The notes below the pieces were generated by a model, which was given only the letters and a program-made list of their open reading frames with translations, was not told where the DNA came from and did not search any database. DNA of 45,761 nt, taken from assembly GCA_015039465.1 (NCBI GenBank), contig MU130348.1:129033-174793 (forward strand), read 5' to 3'. This document shows, one piece after another, positions 1-9,799 of the stretch (positions are counted from its first letter, which is position 1; each line of letters begins with the position of its first letter). The DNA comes from Phlegmacium glaucopus. Its lineage: Eukaryota > Basidiomycota > Agaricomycetes > Agaricales > Cortinariaceae. A program made the translations under genes and the position numbers.

Positions 1-90
1 TGTGAGGTTATGGCATTGTAAGAGTTCGTTCCAGGCTTCATGCTTATATGGAGTGAGAGGTATGTGCCTTCTGTGCTCGAGGGCATCTTT
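1..90 (-). CDS. Start of reverse transcriptase frame (partial)
   Basis: Only about 30 codons are inside the window. The frame reads LEHRRHIPLTPYKHEAW and continues to the edge. It matches the N-terminal RT region of the second element, which reads IEQRKHQALTPYNPEAW. It overlaps the end of the zinc-finger exon in another frame, the same arrangement as in the second copy, so translation may need a frameshift, an internal start or a spliced message. The true start codon is not resolved. In DIRS/Ngaro elements this polypeptide carries reverse transcriptase and RNase H. Confidence 0.6.
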
Positions 91-1835
91 GAGCCTCGTG
101 ATCCGGCTTTTCACATCCTGAACATAAGTGACGCTGAGTGTGCTCGGTACTGGTGCAGCCAATGGGTCGTTGCCAATCCGAACATAAAGGTAATCCTGAG
201 GATATACAAATAAGTCTACCATTCTCGCTTCGTCTTGACTTGGCGTCTCCTCCGCTGAAGATTTTGGCACTGTTGCACGTTCTGACATTGTGAAGATGAT
301 GCCCAAGGCACACGGCGCAAGCTGCTGGGCTTGATGAGGCTGCGCCGCCTTGAAAAGATGGGTTGGCTGATGATTCGTATTGCCTTGATTTTGAAGCAGA
401 CTGATTCGAGGTTGGATATTTATTTCTCGAGGATGACGTCGGCGACCTTAACCTCCTGGGAGCTGGCAAGATTGACCTCGACCGTCTTCTATAACGGGGA
501 TTGGGTGTGAAGCGACTGCTAGTTGACCTTCCTGAACAATTATGCAAGTTATCATGATGTTCGCGCTGCGGCATCGTGTTAGTGATAGCTCTTTGGAGCT
601 ATGGTTTGGTGGAAAAGTAGGATAGATGATGACGTCGACCGCAACATCGAGAAGGAGGGTGTGAGGCATGATGTGCAAGGCATGGGAGCACAGGGCAAAA
701 AACGACGATGAGTTACGTGTGCAAGGTGCAAAGCATGGAGGCATTGAGGCACGAGGCATGAGGCATGAGCATGAGGCATGAGGCATGAGGCATGAGGCAT
801 GAGGCATGAGGCATGAGGCAAAAGGCGCAAGGCCAAGGCATGTGGCAAGGGATAGGACATACAAGGATGTATGTGAACGTTGTGATCAAAGAAGGTAGAT
901 AAAGGATGGTTGAATGATTAGCGTACGTCGATTATGTCGAAAAGGAATGAAGTACTAACCTCTATCATGCCCTCCGCTCTCTTTCTATCATGGTATTCAT
1001 CTGCGATGGTTCTGAGGGTTGCCTTGTTGATATTTGCAATGTTGAAACCTTCTTTGCGCTCTAAGGCGTCGTGCCATTCTCTTCTGACGACTGCTTGAAA
1101 AATTAAAAGAATCTTGTCACCGTTGGGTCTTAGGCGCATGGGATGGTCTTCTAGTTTGAAATAAAAGTGAGCAAGAGCGTTTATGTGTTTCTCGGGCCAA
1201 CCGAGTTTGTTCATATGGTGAAGCATCGAATTCTTGCCCATTGTCATTTGTCTCCAGGTTAGATCTTTGTCTTTTATGACATTTTTGGCTGCCTTGAGCG
1301 ATGCGATGGGTTTCAGGGCCATGATGCCGTTAATTTCTGCGATACCGAAGGCTTTGTCTGCGGTTGTTCTTGCGACATCGCGGTCCTCTGTCACTGCTGC
1401 GCATCCTTCTGGAGTGAAGTATGATAACTCGACGTAGTCGAAATTCTTGAGTTTGTTTATCGCGAAGGGCGAAGGTCGTGGCATGATCACTTCATCGCCA
1501 ATCCGATTTTCGTCGAAGTCGTTTATTTTTGGTCTCTTCTTCTCCAATTCTTTCCTTTCCGCCTCTGCGGCTCTTTCTTCTTCTTCACATACTCTTTCTT
1601 CCTCTTCTCTGTGCATCTGAGCCTGCTGCTCCTCTAATTCCTGCTCCTGCCTTGCTTGTTCGTTCCACGCTTCGATCCTCGCTTGGTGATCGACATGATG
1701 AGCTGTCTCGAGTTGCTCTATAGCTTGTTGAGGAGTAACTTGTTGTGCCTGCACTATAAGATTAATAATGGGTTGATACGCTGCGCCGTTGAAGTTCGGA
1801 GGTTGCTCAAGATTCGGGTTTTGACCGGGAGGCAT
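44..1835 (-). CDS. Gag-like protein with C-terminal zinc-finger cluster (two exons)
   Basis: Exon 1 is 960-1835 and exon 2 is 44-565. The intron has a GTTAGT donor and a CTAAC branch-like site before the CCGCAG acceptor. The joined frame encodes 465 residues. The first exon opens with a proline/glutamine-rich stretch, then a long charged coiled-coil-like region (glutamate- and arginine-rich, about residues 55-105), then a globular region. The second exon is basic and ends in a zinc-binding cluster: CAVCLGHHLHNVRTC, later LCSDWQRPIGC and LCSGCEKPDHEAQRC. The same cluster occurs in the second element. The role is inferred to be nucleic-acid packaging for the retrotransposon. No stop or frameshift interrupts it. 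Confidence 0.72.
733..822. repeat. Intronic GAGGCAT minisatellite
   Basis: About ten tandem copies of the 7-mer GAGGCAT, with a few variant units, lie inside the intron between the Gag-like and zinc-finger exons. The second DIRS-like element carries a different tandem repeat in the same intron. Confidence 0.85.
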
Positions 1836-2080
1836 AGTTAATAAATTATAAAGGAGTGTTGTTAATTTGATGTATTAAAGACGATGTAGGTTTGGATAGA
1901 TTTATGAAAAGGAAAAGGAGTAACGCCGTAGGAGCTTGACCCGGGATTCTTGTCGAGCGCTTCTATGCCAGCGAGGATGAAGAGAAAGAGGAGAATGTGC
2001 ACGTGATGCACTTCTCGTCTTCTCAAAGACTGAATTCTATCTCTTCGCTTGTACCTCGCTTCGCTGTAGAAACAAAATAC

Positions 2081-2490
2081 CAGCCAGAAAACTTGTTTTC
2101 TGGCTGGCGTTCGGGGTATTGCCCGAGTACCAGCCAGAACAGACAGGCATTCAGGATATCGCCCAAATCCCAGCCAGAACATGTTGTTCTGGCTAGCGTT
2201 CGGGGTATTACCCGAATTCCAGCCAGAAAAACATGTTCTGGCTGGGTGGAAAACTAGGCAGAACACCTGGAAACTCGTTTTCTGGTTAGCGTTCGGGGTA
2301 TTGCCTGAAATCCAGCCAGAGCAGACAGTCGGATACCACCCGAGTACCAGCCAGAAACGATGTTTCTGGCTGGGCGTTCGGGATACCACCCCAACGACTG
2401 GCCAGAAAACATATTTTCTGGCTGGTGCTCAGGATATTATCCGAAAACCAGCCAGAAAACATGTTCTGGCTGGGCGTTCGGGGGATCTTG
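2081..2490. repeat. Array of CCAGCCAGAAAAC hairpins
   Basis: About seven to eight irregular units of roughly 45-55 bp. Each is built from inverted repeats: CCAGCCAGAAAAC facing GTTTTCTGGCTGG across a few bases, followed by GTTCGGGGTATTGCCCGA, itself a short hairpin. The array directly abuts the 5' end of the retrotransposon at 2080 and lies at the left border of the KDZ/TET block. Coding frames across it are by-products of the repeat. Confidence 0.85.
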
Positions 2491-2639
2491 TGCACTAAAT
2501 GGGACAGTTTGACTCAATTCAAGCTGGGCGCCGATTTTTGACCACAATACAAACGAACTGTAAACTACACTTTTTAACATCGTTTAACGCAGTTTAGCGG
2601 AACAACGAGTCTCTCCTTCTCCACCCCATACTCAATCAT

Positions 2640-2978
2640 ATCGCCAATGTATCTCTTCATAAAAAAAAAGTTGGGCAATCCTCTATTATCAGGCTGGGAA
2701 ACGTGCTTACTTGATTTTTGACCCGTATCATCTGCAGGGATGGTTTTGGAATGTGTAGAACAAATGAGAAGACACAGAAATACCTTAGACCTCCCATCGA
2801 CCTTGTAAAAAGATCAGATATCAATTAGTGAAGATTTGGCAAAAGGGAGTATTCTTACAGTGACGCGTTTTCGCTCCGACATAGTCTTGATGTCAGGTGC
2901 AATGTAAACACCTGGTTGCCAAGGCTGATTCGGTTGCTCCCGAAATTGGATTTTTTCACCACGATCGAACGTCGGCAT
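2640..2978 (-). CDS. Small micro-exon gene, unknown product
   Basis: I do not recognise the product. Reading down from ATG at 2978, exon 1 (2859-2978) gives 40 codons starting MPTFDRGEKIQF and ends at a GTAAGA donor. An 18-nt exon (2784-2801, VDGRSK) has a good AAG acceptor and GTATTT donor. A third short exon starts MIRVKNQ after CCCTGCAG and is followed by GTAAGC. The 3' end is not resolved. The gene is divergent from the TET/JBP gene, about 560 bp away. Its upstream region shares a TTTTTGTCTTCA / GATCGGTAAGC module with 8535-8580. The clean phase-0 micro-exons argue for a real spliced gene, but no homology is known to me. Confidence 0.4.
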
Positions 2979-2984
2979 GGTGTG

Positions 2985-3480
2985 AAGACAAAAATGGCAA
3001 GTATTGATCGGTAAGCGAATAACTCGATAATATTATTTAATTAATTACAAAGAATATCCACATGGCCCGATCCTCCTGCTCAGTGGTAAACATGCTGGCC
3101 AAATACCGATCGGTAAGCAAATAATTAAATGAGCATTGATCGGGTGGCCTATATTAGCCTGATCCTCCTGTCCAGTGGTTTGAACGCTGGCATGGTATGG
3201 GCAAGTAGAGGAGAATCATGTAGCGACATCCCCAATTCGTGTAGTATTGCATATACAATTCCATCGAAGGTTGCTTGTTGCAACCGATCGGGCCCGACCA
3301 AGAGCTGTATTTATTTTTCGTAGTAGGCCAAAAATATACCGGTTATATGAGTGTTCAAACCATGTTTACCAGGCCCATTAGGCAAATGTCCATGCAATTA
3401 ATTATTAAGTCTTATTCAATTATACCGATCGGGCAGACATGAAATGAAACAAATATTTTTCGTTTGTGATGCCGATATAA
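2985..3480. repeat. Non-coding CCGATCGG module cluster (left copy)
   Basis: This gene-free stretch holds modules that recur at 8460-9130, some inverted: GATCGGTAAGCAAATAA, CCCGATCCTCCTG..CAGTGGTTTGAAC..GGCATGGT, and GCAACCGATCGGGCCCGA followed by CTGTATTTATTTTTCGTAGTAGGCCAA and ACCGGTTATAT. The core CCGATCGG is palindromic. It lies between two divergent genes, so it may include their promoters, transposase-binding sites or remnants of small non-autonomous elements. Confidence 0.7.
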
Positions 3481-3542
3481 CTTATAATGGGCAGTCTTCC
3501 TTTTGCAGCACGAGATTCCATCCTTGACCACTCACCACCACC

Positions 3543-4815
3543 ATGTCAAATCTCGCCATTTTGCAAGACGCCTGCATCGTTGCTGCCTACATGAAGAGAA
3601 AGTTTCCCAACGTATTAGTTAGCACCCTGGGTTTGCAAGGCCCTAATGTTGAGATAGAACACCCACCTGGCTGGTCAGTGGAATTTGCGTTGGAGGTTGA
3701 TCTGGCATTGGATGTCATCGCACGTGCCTTCCACAACCAAGGTTCTTTATTGACTGTTACAGGAGTGCACTTGATTGATTTTAATTAGTTTCAACCAAGT
3801 GGGATGTCAGGCGATATGCAGATCATTGTGGGGTCAAATACCTGGGGATGACCAGCGATCGAGAAGACATAATGCGAAATGGGTTCAAGCCATTGAAATC
3901 CGACTACCTTGAGATCAGACCATGCACCATCACTGATTGTCACGGCTGGATGTTACTCTGGTACCTGCCGAATATTTTACGACCTGAACGCCAGGTACTG
4001 TCAAAAACTTGTACATTTGAGGATGGACACACTGATATGAAGACAGGAATCAATATTTGCCGACCTCCACATGTTAGATCGGGCATTGAAGTCGGACCCA
4101 AAGCAGTCAAATAACTGGCGAACCTCCCCCAAGTATTTTGAGTCGGTTGAAGGGGGTTTGAAATGTGGGACCTTGAATATTTCCCCTGCTTGGTTTGAGC
4201 AAGGACATGAGGTATTTAGGCGCTTATTGCATGTCTGCATAAATCTAATTAGTACAACAGACCAACGAGCACTTCCTGAAGGTGTCGTTAGATCTTATGA
4301 AAGAGAACCCGACTTGCGAGTGGTTGAGAAAAAGCCGGTCGTTATTTGCATTGATGGGAGGTATCCTCAGCATAGTCCAACCGGAACTATTCAACTTGGG
4401 TGTCCAAGCCCTACAGGTGTTAGAATCTGACCCGGAAATGTGCGATAACCCAGAGAGGCTCCGAGAGCTTTTGGGTATTTGGCATATGCCATTTTCTGCG
4501 CTCTCAGTCATCAGCAATCGGCTTACCCCATTACACTGTGATACTGGTGGACGGGCAGAGTGGATGGACTTGATGTTAGCATTGGGTGAGTATGACAACG
4601 GCCGATTCGGCGTCCCAGCCTTTGGGTACACCTTCAAATATAATCCTGGAACAGTGGTTGCACTGTCGTCGAAGATCTTCCGGCATGGCGCCACTTGTGA
4701 AGGCAATTGGGCCGCCATCTCATTCTACATGCGGGACAACGTCTTGAATCGAGCCAGTCTCCCGACTGGGACATGGTTGCATCGAGCTGACTATCAAAAG
4801 CTTCTGACCCCTTGA
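3543..4815 (+). CDS. TET/JBP family Fe(II)/2-oxoglutarate dioxygenase
   Basis: Four exons (3543-3741, 3789-3994, 4047-4211, 4261-4815) joined by introns of 47, 52 and 49 nt give an uninterrupted 374-residue protein. The start lies in a good context (CACCACCATG). TET/JBP enzymes oxidise 5-methylcytosine or thymine in DNA with Fe(II) and 2-oxoglutarate. The double-stranded beta-helix core is visible in exon 4: HxD iron ligands in LTPLHCDTGGR (about H282, D284), then LGEYDNGRFGVPAFGYTF, the distal iron histidine in SSKIFRHGA (about H332) and the 2OG-binding arginine in ISFYMRD (about R348). All expected catalytic residues are present. It sits in a block with a KDZ transposase; linkage of TET/JBP genes with KDZ transposons in basidiomycetes is established knowledge. 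Unlike its neighbours it shows no premature stop. The substrate is not shown by sequence alone. Confidence 0.85.
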
Positions 4816-5228
4816 CATTTTTGTTCTGCCTTTTTGTTTGGTACAAATATATGAAATTTGGATGTCTAATACCCAGAGCAAATCAGCTGTCTGGACATTA
4901 ATAAATAGATCTAACAAATTTATATGTAAGCGGACGGGGTAAGATAGGCCGACTCTGCAACTATGGGTAGATAGTGAATCAGGAATTCGGTGGTGTTTCA
5001 AAGGCTGGTCACAGTTAAGTATTGACTCTTGGGAGCCTTCCACTGCTTAAATCTAAGTTATTACTAAGGATATTAGACAACGTAAATAGATCGACCAAAT
5101 TTGTATATAAGCCGACGGGCAGGACCTGGCTGTTTCACAAGCTGGTTTGAGTCGGGTGTTGAGAGAAGTAAAAGCCTGGCTTTCTAAACAGAATATAGAC
5201 AATATGAGACAAGACTCTAACAAGAACT
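4816..5228. repeat. Intergenic region with a diverged direct repeat
   Basis: No gene seen. A diverged pair starts near 4903 and 5083 (AAATAGATC, then ACAAATTTATATGTAAGCGGACGGG versus CCAAATTTGTATATAAGCCGACGGG), followed in both copies by CTGTTTCA/GTGTTTCA and a CTGGT motif. It lies between the convergent ends of the TET/JBP gene and the repeat-protein gene. Confidence 0.5.
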
Positions 5229-6356
5229 TTACAGGTCCCAGCTGTCCAACCATCTTTCAAGGTTACCCTGAACATGCTCGAGGGATTCACCAGCATTCCA
5301 CGCCTGTTCCTCGAGGTATTCCACGCGGTCAAGCTGTTCCTCCCCAGCTTTGAGAGCAAGTTCGTACCCAATATGGTATGGAAGGCGGGAACCATTGTCT
5401 GGCCAGATCGCAGTATGCGCATTTTGCATTTCGGCAAGGGTCGGCTGTAGAGCAACCGAATCAATCCTGGACAGGCAAACAATGAAACAATAACTTACCT
5501 TTAAATATCTAGGATCAACCTCGCGTAAATCACCCAAACGACAGAAATCTTCTCCTATGTCCCGTTTTGCTGTTGGCCCTGATGCAAGTTTGTGCTTGTA
5601 GGGACGTGGTCGGGTCGAAACAACTTTCTTTTGCTTCTGGGGTGGATTGGGGGATCGGGCAAGCTTTTTCTGGTATGTTTCCTTCCGGGGTACTTTGGGT
5701 TGAGCTGAATTTGTGTTTGGGAGGGCCAGCAATGCGACTGAGTCAGGTGGTGGTGTTGAATCGATGGACATTGGAGTGGAGTGGAGCGAAATTTCGGCAT
5801 TGAAATCGGGGAATGGTGGCATGTCATCTTCAACATCTGCATCTATGTCATTGAATTTTGGGGGACCTGGAGAGAGAGTCATAGGGAAATCAGGCATTGT
5901 ACGCGAGTCAGGTAAATCATCTGAACTGGCAGGGAAGGCAGGCATCGCTGAGGTTGAGGCCAAGTCTGGAAATGCTGGCAACATTGGTGAAATCGGGGCC
6001 GAGTCTGGAAATGCTGGCAACATTGGTGAAATCCGGGCCAATGGTGAAATCGGGGCCGAGTCTGGAAATGCTGGTAACAATGGTGAATTCGGGGCCGAGT
6101 CTGGAAATGTTGGTAACAATGGCAAAATCAGGGCCGAGTCTGGAAATGCTGGTAACAATGGTGAATTCGGGGCCGAGTCTGGAAATGTTGGTAACAATGG
6201 CAAAATCGGGGCCAAGTCTGGAAATGCTGGTAACAATGGTGAAATCTGGGCCGAGTCGGGGAATGCTGGCAACAATGGTGAAGTCGGGGCCGATTCGGGG
6301 AATGGTGGCAAAAAAGTCGGGCCTGAGTGGTCAGGGCCATCATTACCTGAGAGCAT
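5229..6356 (-). CDS. 13-residue-repeat, proline-rich protein of unknown function
   Basis: An uninterrupted frame of 375 residues. Residues about 15-135 are roughly nine tandem copies of a 13-residue unit of the form LLPAFPDSAPISP, produced by a 39-bp DNA repeat at about 5950-6310. A serine/proline/aspartate-rich linker follows, then a strongly basic segment (PRKETYQKKLARSPNPPQKQKK) and an acidic C-terminal part that could form helices. A GTAAGT..CCAG pair at 5478-5509 would remove only 32 nt and break the frame, so I read through it. Sequence upstream stays open (GQSLIIQPDFTQRKKKANR) back to a possible splice acceptor near 6425, so an extra 5' exon is possible. I do not recognise a family. 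The protein is probably disordered, with the basic segment a candidate nuclear-localisation or DNA-contact region. Confidence 0.55.
   Translation of the reverse strand: MLSGNDGPDHSGPTFLPPFPESAPTSPLLPAFPDSAQISPLLPAFPDLAPILPLLPTFPDSAPNSPLLPAFPDSALILPLLPTFPDSAPNSPLLPAFPDSAPISPLARISPMLPAFPDSAPISPMLPAFPDLASTSAMPAFPASSDDLPDSRTMPDFPMTLSPGPPKFNDIDADVEDDMPPFPDFNAEISLHSTPMSIDSTPPPDSVALLALPNTNSAQPKVPRKETYQKKLARSPNPPQKQKKVVSTRPRPYKHKLASGPTAKRDIGEDFCRLGDLREVDPRYLKVSYCFIVCLSRIDSVALQPTLAEMQNAHTAIWPDNGSRLPYHIGYELALKAGEEQLDRVEYLEEQAWNAGESLEHVQGNLERWLDSWDL
5950..6310. repeat. 39-bp tandem repeat inside the coding region
   Basis: About nine copies of a 39-bp unit (GCCGAGTCTGGAAATGCTGG plus 19 further bases), with variants of AACAATGGTGAA and AACATTGGTGAA. 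The period is a multiple of three, so copy changes keep the reading frame of the protein on the minus strand. Confidence 0.85.
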
Positions 6357-6669
6357 TCGGTTGGCTTTTTTTTTCCGTTGGGTGAAGTCTGGCTGGATGA
6401 TCAGAGACTGGCCAACTGTGTTGGGAAGGATAGAATAAAATAATGAAATTTACCTCTTAAGCGTTGTGGTATTGTGTACCACCAGGCACTTGACTAATGG
6501 TGAGGATGGTGGTTTGTTTCAAGGAAAGAAAATTTCCATAGTGGCGTTTATCAGGTCACGTGACCGCGATTCTGACTTTTAAGCTTAATCGACGTGTTCC
6601 AAATTTTTTTATCTTCAACCACCACCACCACCACCACCGCTACAAAACCACCACTACACCCATCGCACA
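6357..6669. promoter_or_regulatory. Shared divergent promoter region
   Basis: About 310 bp separate the start of the minus-strand repeat protein (6356) from ATG 6670 of the plus-strand gene. The plus-strand leader is an ACC repeat tract just before CCCATCGCACAATGG. No clear TATA box was found, and the exact start sites are unknown. Confidence 0.35.
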
Positions 6670-8155
6670 ATGGCTTCCACGTCCACTCAACCCTCCGGGA
6701 ACTCAAAACCAGCCGAAACCCATGACACCCTCGTTTTAACCTGGGGAAAGAGGCTGTGGACAGCCATCGCCAAGGAGTCCACCTACGCCCCGGGTCACGA
6801 CCAATTTTTCAAAGAGTTCGACAGTCTACGTGACGTGGCTCAGGCCAACAAGAGCACTAAGATAACCCTGCTCAACCATGTCGCCCCGATCTACAATCAT
6901 ATCGCGTCACAGGGCTATCAGGCCCATATTCATTACAAGCCACTCAAAGAGGCGGTTTTCAACTTCTGTAATAAGAAGCCCATCGCCGAATGGATCGGCC
7001 CACCTGACCAGCACAGTCGGTCACCTTCCCCGACTTTGCCTCCCCCACCCAAGGCATTGCCGATACCCCGGCCACCACTACCCCGACCCAAACCCAAGTT
7101 CGCCTGTATGGTCGCAAGCAATTCAGGGCGGTCAAAGGGCAAGGCAAAGGCCCAAATTTCGGCTGAGTATGTCCATTCGGACCTGGAGAAGTCAGAAGTC
7201 GAAGTGATCAAAGAGCCCGAACCATGAATTGTTCATTCGAAGCCCCTGCCCTCCACTGCTGGGATGGTTCAGCGTCCCACCCCATGTTTGTTGTGTGAGC
7301 AGAGGGGTCATCTGTGTCACAGCAACCCGAAGGCCACCAGCGCTCAGGCTGCCTGTTTCGAGTGCAACCACTGGAAGGTCAAGTGTTCCCTTGCACCTCC
7401 CCGTGCGAAGAAGGGTGAAGCCCCAGCTCAGCCAAATGGCAACGTCGAGGAAGTTCCAGAGGAGACAGCCAAGAAAGTTCCAGAGGAGACAGCCAAGAAA
7501 GTTCCAGAGGAGACCGCCGAGAAAGTTCCAGAGGAGATGACAGCCGAGAAAGTTCCAGAGGAGACAGCCGAGAAGCCATCCAAAAAAAAAGGGCAGGCAC
7601 GCAGGAAGCCAACTCAGATTCCAGCTGGCCAGCCTGGTCAATACGGCGGTAAGTTATTTGTATTGCTTTTGGTAATATATTCACTCATTTCTACTAGCAG
7701 CAACCTTGGCCCCCGAGATCCTCAAGAAGTTAGAGGACTATGAGTCGGGCAGGTGTCAACAGCTGGAGAAGATTGAAGAGCTGTCTCAAGCCATCGCACG
7801 ACTCACAGCAGAGAACAAGTCCACCCATGCGTGGTTCGAAAGCCAACTCAAGTTGCTCTGGGACCATGCCAACAAGCACGATGAGACAGTCAGAGCCTGT
7901 ATGAGGAAGGTCGGAGAGCAGGCCGGAGAAATGTCCCAACAAGTTGACAAGCCTGCCGCAATTTCCTCAATGCCAGCGACGACCCCAACTCCCCAAATGC
8001 CAGTGATTGCAAGCCCGGTCAGAACTGCAATTGCTGGTGCAACCGACATTCCAATGGGTGAGGAAGGGACTGTTGGAACTCCCAAGTTCAAAAAGCGGTC
8101 AGCACAGGATTCAGCACCTGACAGCAAGAAGCACCGCAAACTCGGGGGAATTTAG
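6670..8155 (+). pseudogene. Zinc-cluster protein with 8-residue repeats, one in-frame TGA
   Basis: Exon 1 is 6670-7648 and exon 2 is 7701-8155; the 52-nt intron has GTAAGT and AGCAG ends. The joined frame would give 477 residues but holds one TGA at 7225-7227, where CGA would read PEPRIVHSK. Part one is a helical domain followed by a proline-rich linker. Next comes CLLCEQRGHLC, twelve residues, then CFECNHWKVKC: a C-x2-C-x6-C-x12-C-x2-C-x6-C spacing like a fungal Zn2Cys6 binuclear cluster. It is followed by five copies of VPEETAKK-type repeats and a lysine-rich stretch. Exon 2 begins with a probable coiled coil (LEDYESGRCQQLEKIEEL). The likely role is nuclear DNA binding for the mobile block, as inference. 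If the TGA is a recent mutation, the gene is broken; otherwise the two halves could be separate genes. Confidence 0.6.
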
Positions 8156-9300
8156 AGTTGGGTGGACTTTCTGGGCTCTTTCTTTGTCATTTTTTTTTTA
8201 CATACATCTATCATCCATCGCATCTTGGCGGATGGGCCACCCGCTATTGTGGCCCCATTGTTTTGTTATCTGGGTCACTCAACAGTGGCCCATAATATAT
8301 ATCTTTTCATCCTTTTGGGCAACCTTGCCCTTGGTCTGAAATTTTCATGTGGGGCTTTACTCTGTCTGCCTAAGCGAAATGTGCGCTTAGAATAGAAAGA
8401 TAGCAGACAAGCGATTTGTAGAGACCAGTGGATTGACCCAAAAGCCACCAGGCTTGCCACTGAACAGGAGGATCGGGCCCGTGTGGACATTCTCTGAGTA
8501 CTAGGCTGCCCAATGAACGTTTATTCAATTAATTCTTATTTGCTTACTGATCGGTACTTGGCATTTTTGTCTTCATGTTCAAACCACCCGACAGAAGGAT
8601 CAGGATCGGGCCTATGTGGACATTCTTTTATGTCTTTTCATGGGGTATTCTTGTGCCTTCTTCATCCCCGGAAACACTTCCATTGGAATCATCCTCTTTA
8701 TCCACACCTCCCAGCAACGATGTATCTTCGTCCAATGTTCCCACACCCAGAGTACTAGGCCGCCCGATCAATGTTTAGTCAATTATTTGCTTACCGATCG
8801 GTGCTTGTCTTCACTCCTCCATATAGGCCCGATCCTAGTGGTTTGAACACCAACATGGTGTGAAGACGAGTAAGCAAATAACTTGATAATTAAATTGCAT
8901 AGACACAGGAGGAAAATCAGGTGTACCAACTGGATCAGATTTGTGTCCGGTTATATTGCATTCACAACTTCATCAACATTGCAACCGATCGGCCCCGATC
9001 AAGACCTGTCGAAACTTCTCAGGGCAGAAATTACTGTATTTATTTTTAGTAGTAGGCCAATGATTTACCGGTTATATCCTACTGCCCATTATAACCAATC
9101 GGGCCCGATCAGGACCTTATATCCAGACTGCTGGTCATATTCTCTGCCACCGTTGTGCTCCGGACTCTCAACCAAGAGCCAGTTGAGATTGGACATGGAA
9201 TAGCCTTAAATTGGAAAATAGGTTGGACCGGCCGGTGTGGATGACTGACAAGTCCTGCCTACATTTGTGAACCAACAATTCGTTGTAGGTGATTGACCGA
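8156..9300. repeat. Non-coding CCGATCGG module cluster (right copy)
   Basis: No gene seen. This stretch repeats modules from 2985-3480: TTATTTGCTTACTGATCGGT (8535) and TTATTTGCTTACCGATCGGT (8784), GTTTGAACACCAACATGGTGTGAAGAC near 8837, GCAACCGATCGGCCCCGATC (8984) and ACCAATCGGGCCCGATCAGG (9092). A GAGTACTAGGC..GCCC(G/A)AT(C/G)AA module occurs twice (about 8496 and 8752). The copies face both directions. Confidence 0.65.
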
Positions 9301-9320
9301 TGCTCGGCCAAAGTTCATGC

Positions 9321-9616
9321 ACAAAACACCCTCAAGACCCACAAAATAGCTCCCTGTGATCCATTCACAAACCTCGACCTCCTTGGTCTCCTGTCAGCAT
9401 ATATTAAACCATATTCTCTACAATATAACGTGCTTTTACAACCAGGGATGCCTATCGAATCAGATGCCCAAAGTTCAACAAAGGTGTATATGTCAATGTA
9501 CACAAACACCCTCAAAACCAACGAAATAGCTCCCTGCAACCCATTCACATACTTCTACCCCTCGGTCTCCTATCAGCATATATTAAGGCATATTCTCTTC
9601 AATATAACGTTCTTCC
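9321..9616. repeat. Direct repeat of about 115 bp, 180 bp apart
   Basis: Two copies, 9321-9436 and 9501-9616, share AATAGCTCCCTG, CCATTCACA, GGTCTCCT, TCAGCATATATTAA and ATATTCTCT(A/T)CAATATAACG. No coding frame explains them. Confidence 0.75.
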
Positions 9617-9799
9617 CAGCCATATTTCATCCAGAGGATTTGGCACAAAGTGAGAATTACTGAAATAATGTGTTTTGGAGGACTCTCTGAAGTTGCAATA
9701 CGGAACTACGTTGTCCTTTGGTCACTTTTCATTCAACACATTTTCCCTATCGGTCTAGCAGTTGCCAAAACATTTTAAATTCAAAATATCAATGTATAG

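Larger units (their letters stand above)
1..2080 (-). mobile_element. DIRS/Ngaro-like tyrosine-recombinase retrotransposon, 5' part
   Basis: The element runs off the left edge of the window. In its own orientation the order is a 5' leader (2080 to 1836), a Gag-like exon, an intron with a minisatellite, a zinc-finger exon, then the start of the reverse-transcriptase frame at the window edge. Gag, zinc-finger and RT start all match the element at 31259-39010, where the tyrosine recombinase is visible, which is why I assign it to the same order. Its first bases (GTATTTTGTTTCTAC, reading down from 2080) align with GTGTTTTGTTCTA at 31259, so the 5' terminus is fixed close to 2080. No premature stop was seen in the visible coding part, so this copy looks younger than the second. 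Confidence 0.75.

Noticed and set aside
1862..2498. Open frames with repeated SQNMFWLG-like motifs
   Set aside because: They are translations of the hairpin array at 2081-2490.
5478..5509. Intron in the 13-residue-repeat gene
   Set aside because: It is only 32 nt, and its removal breaks a frame that stays open without splicing.
5567..6438. Plus-strand frames with ESGNAGNNGE repeats
   Set aside because: They are the complement of the minus-strand 13-residue repeat; the minus frame has the longer unique C-terminal part.
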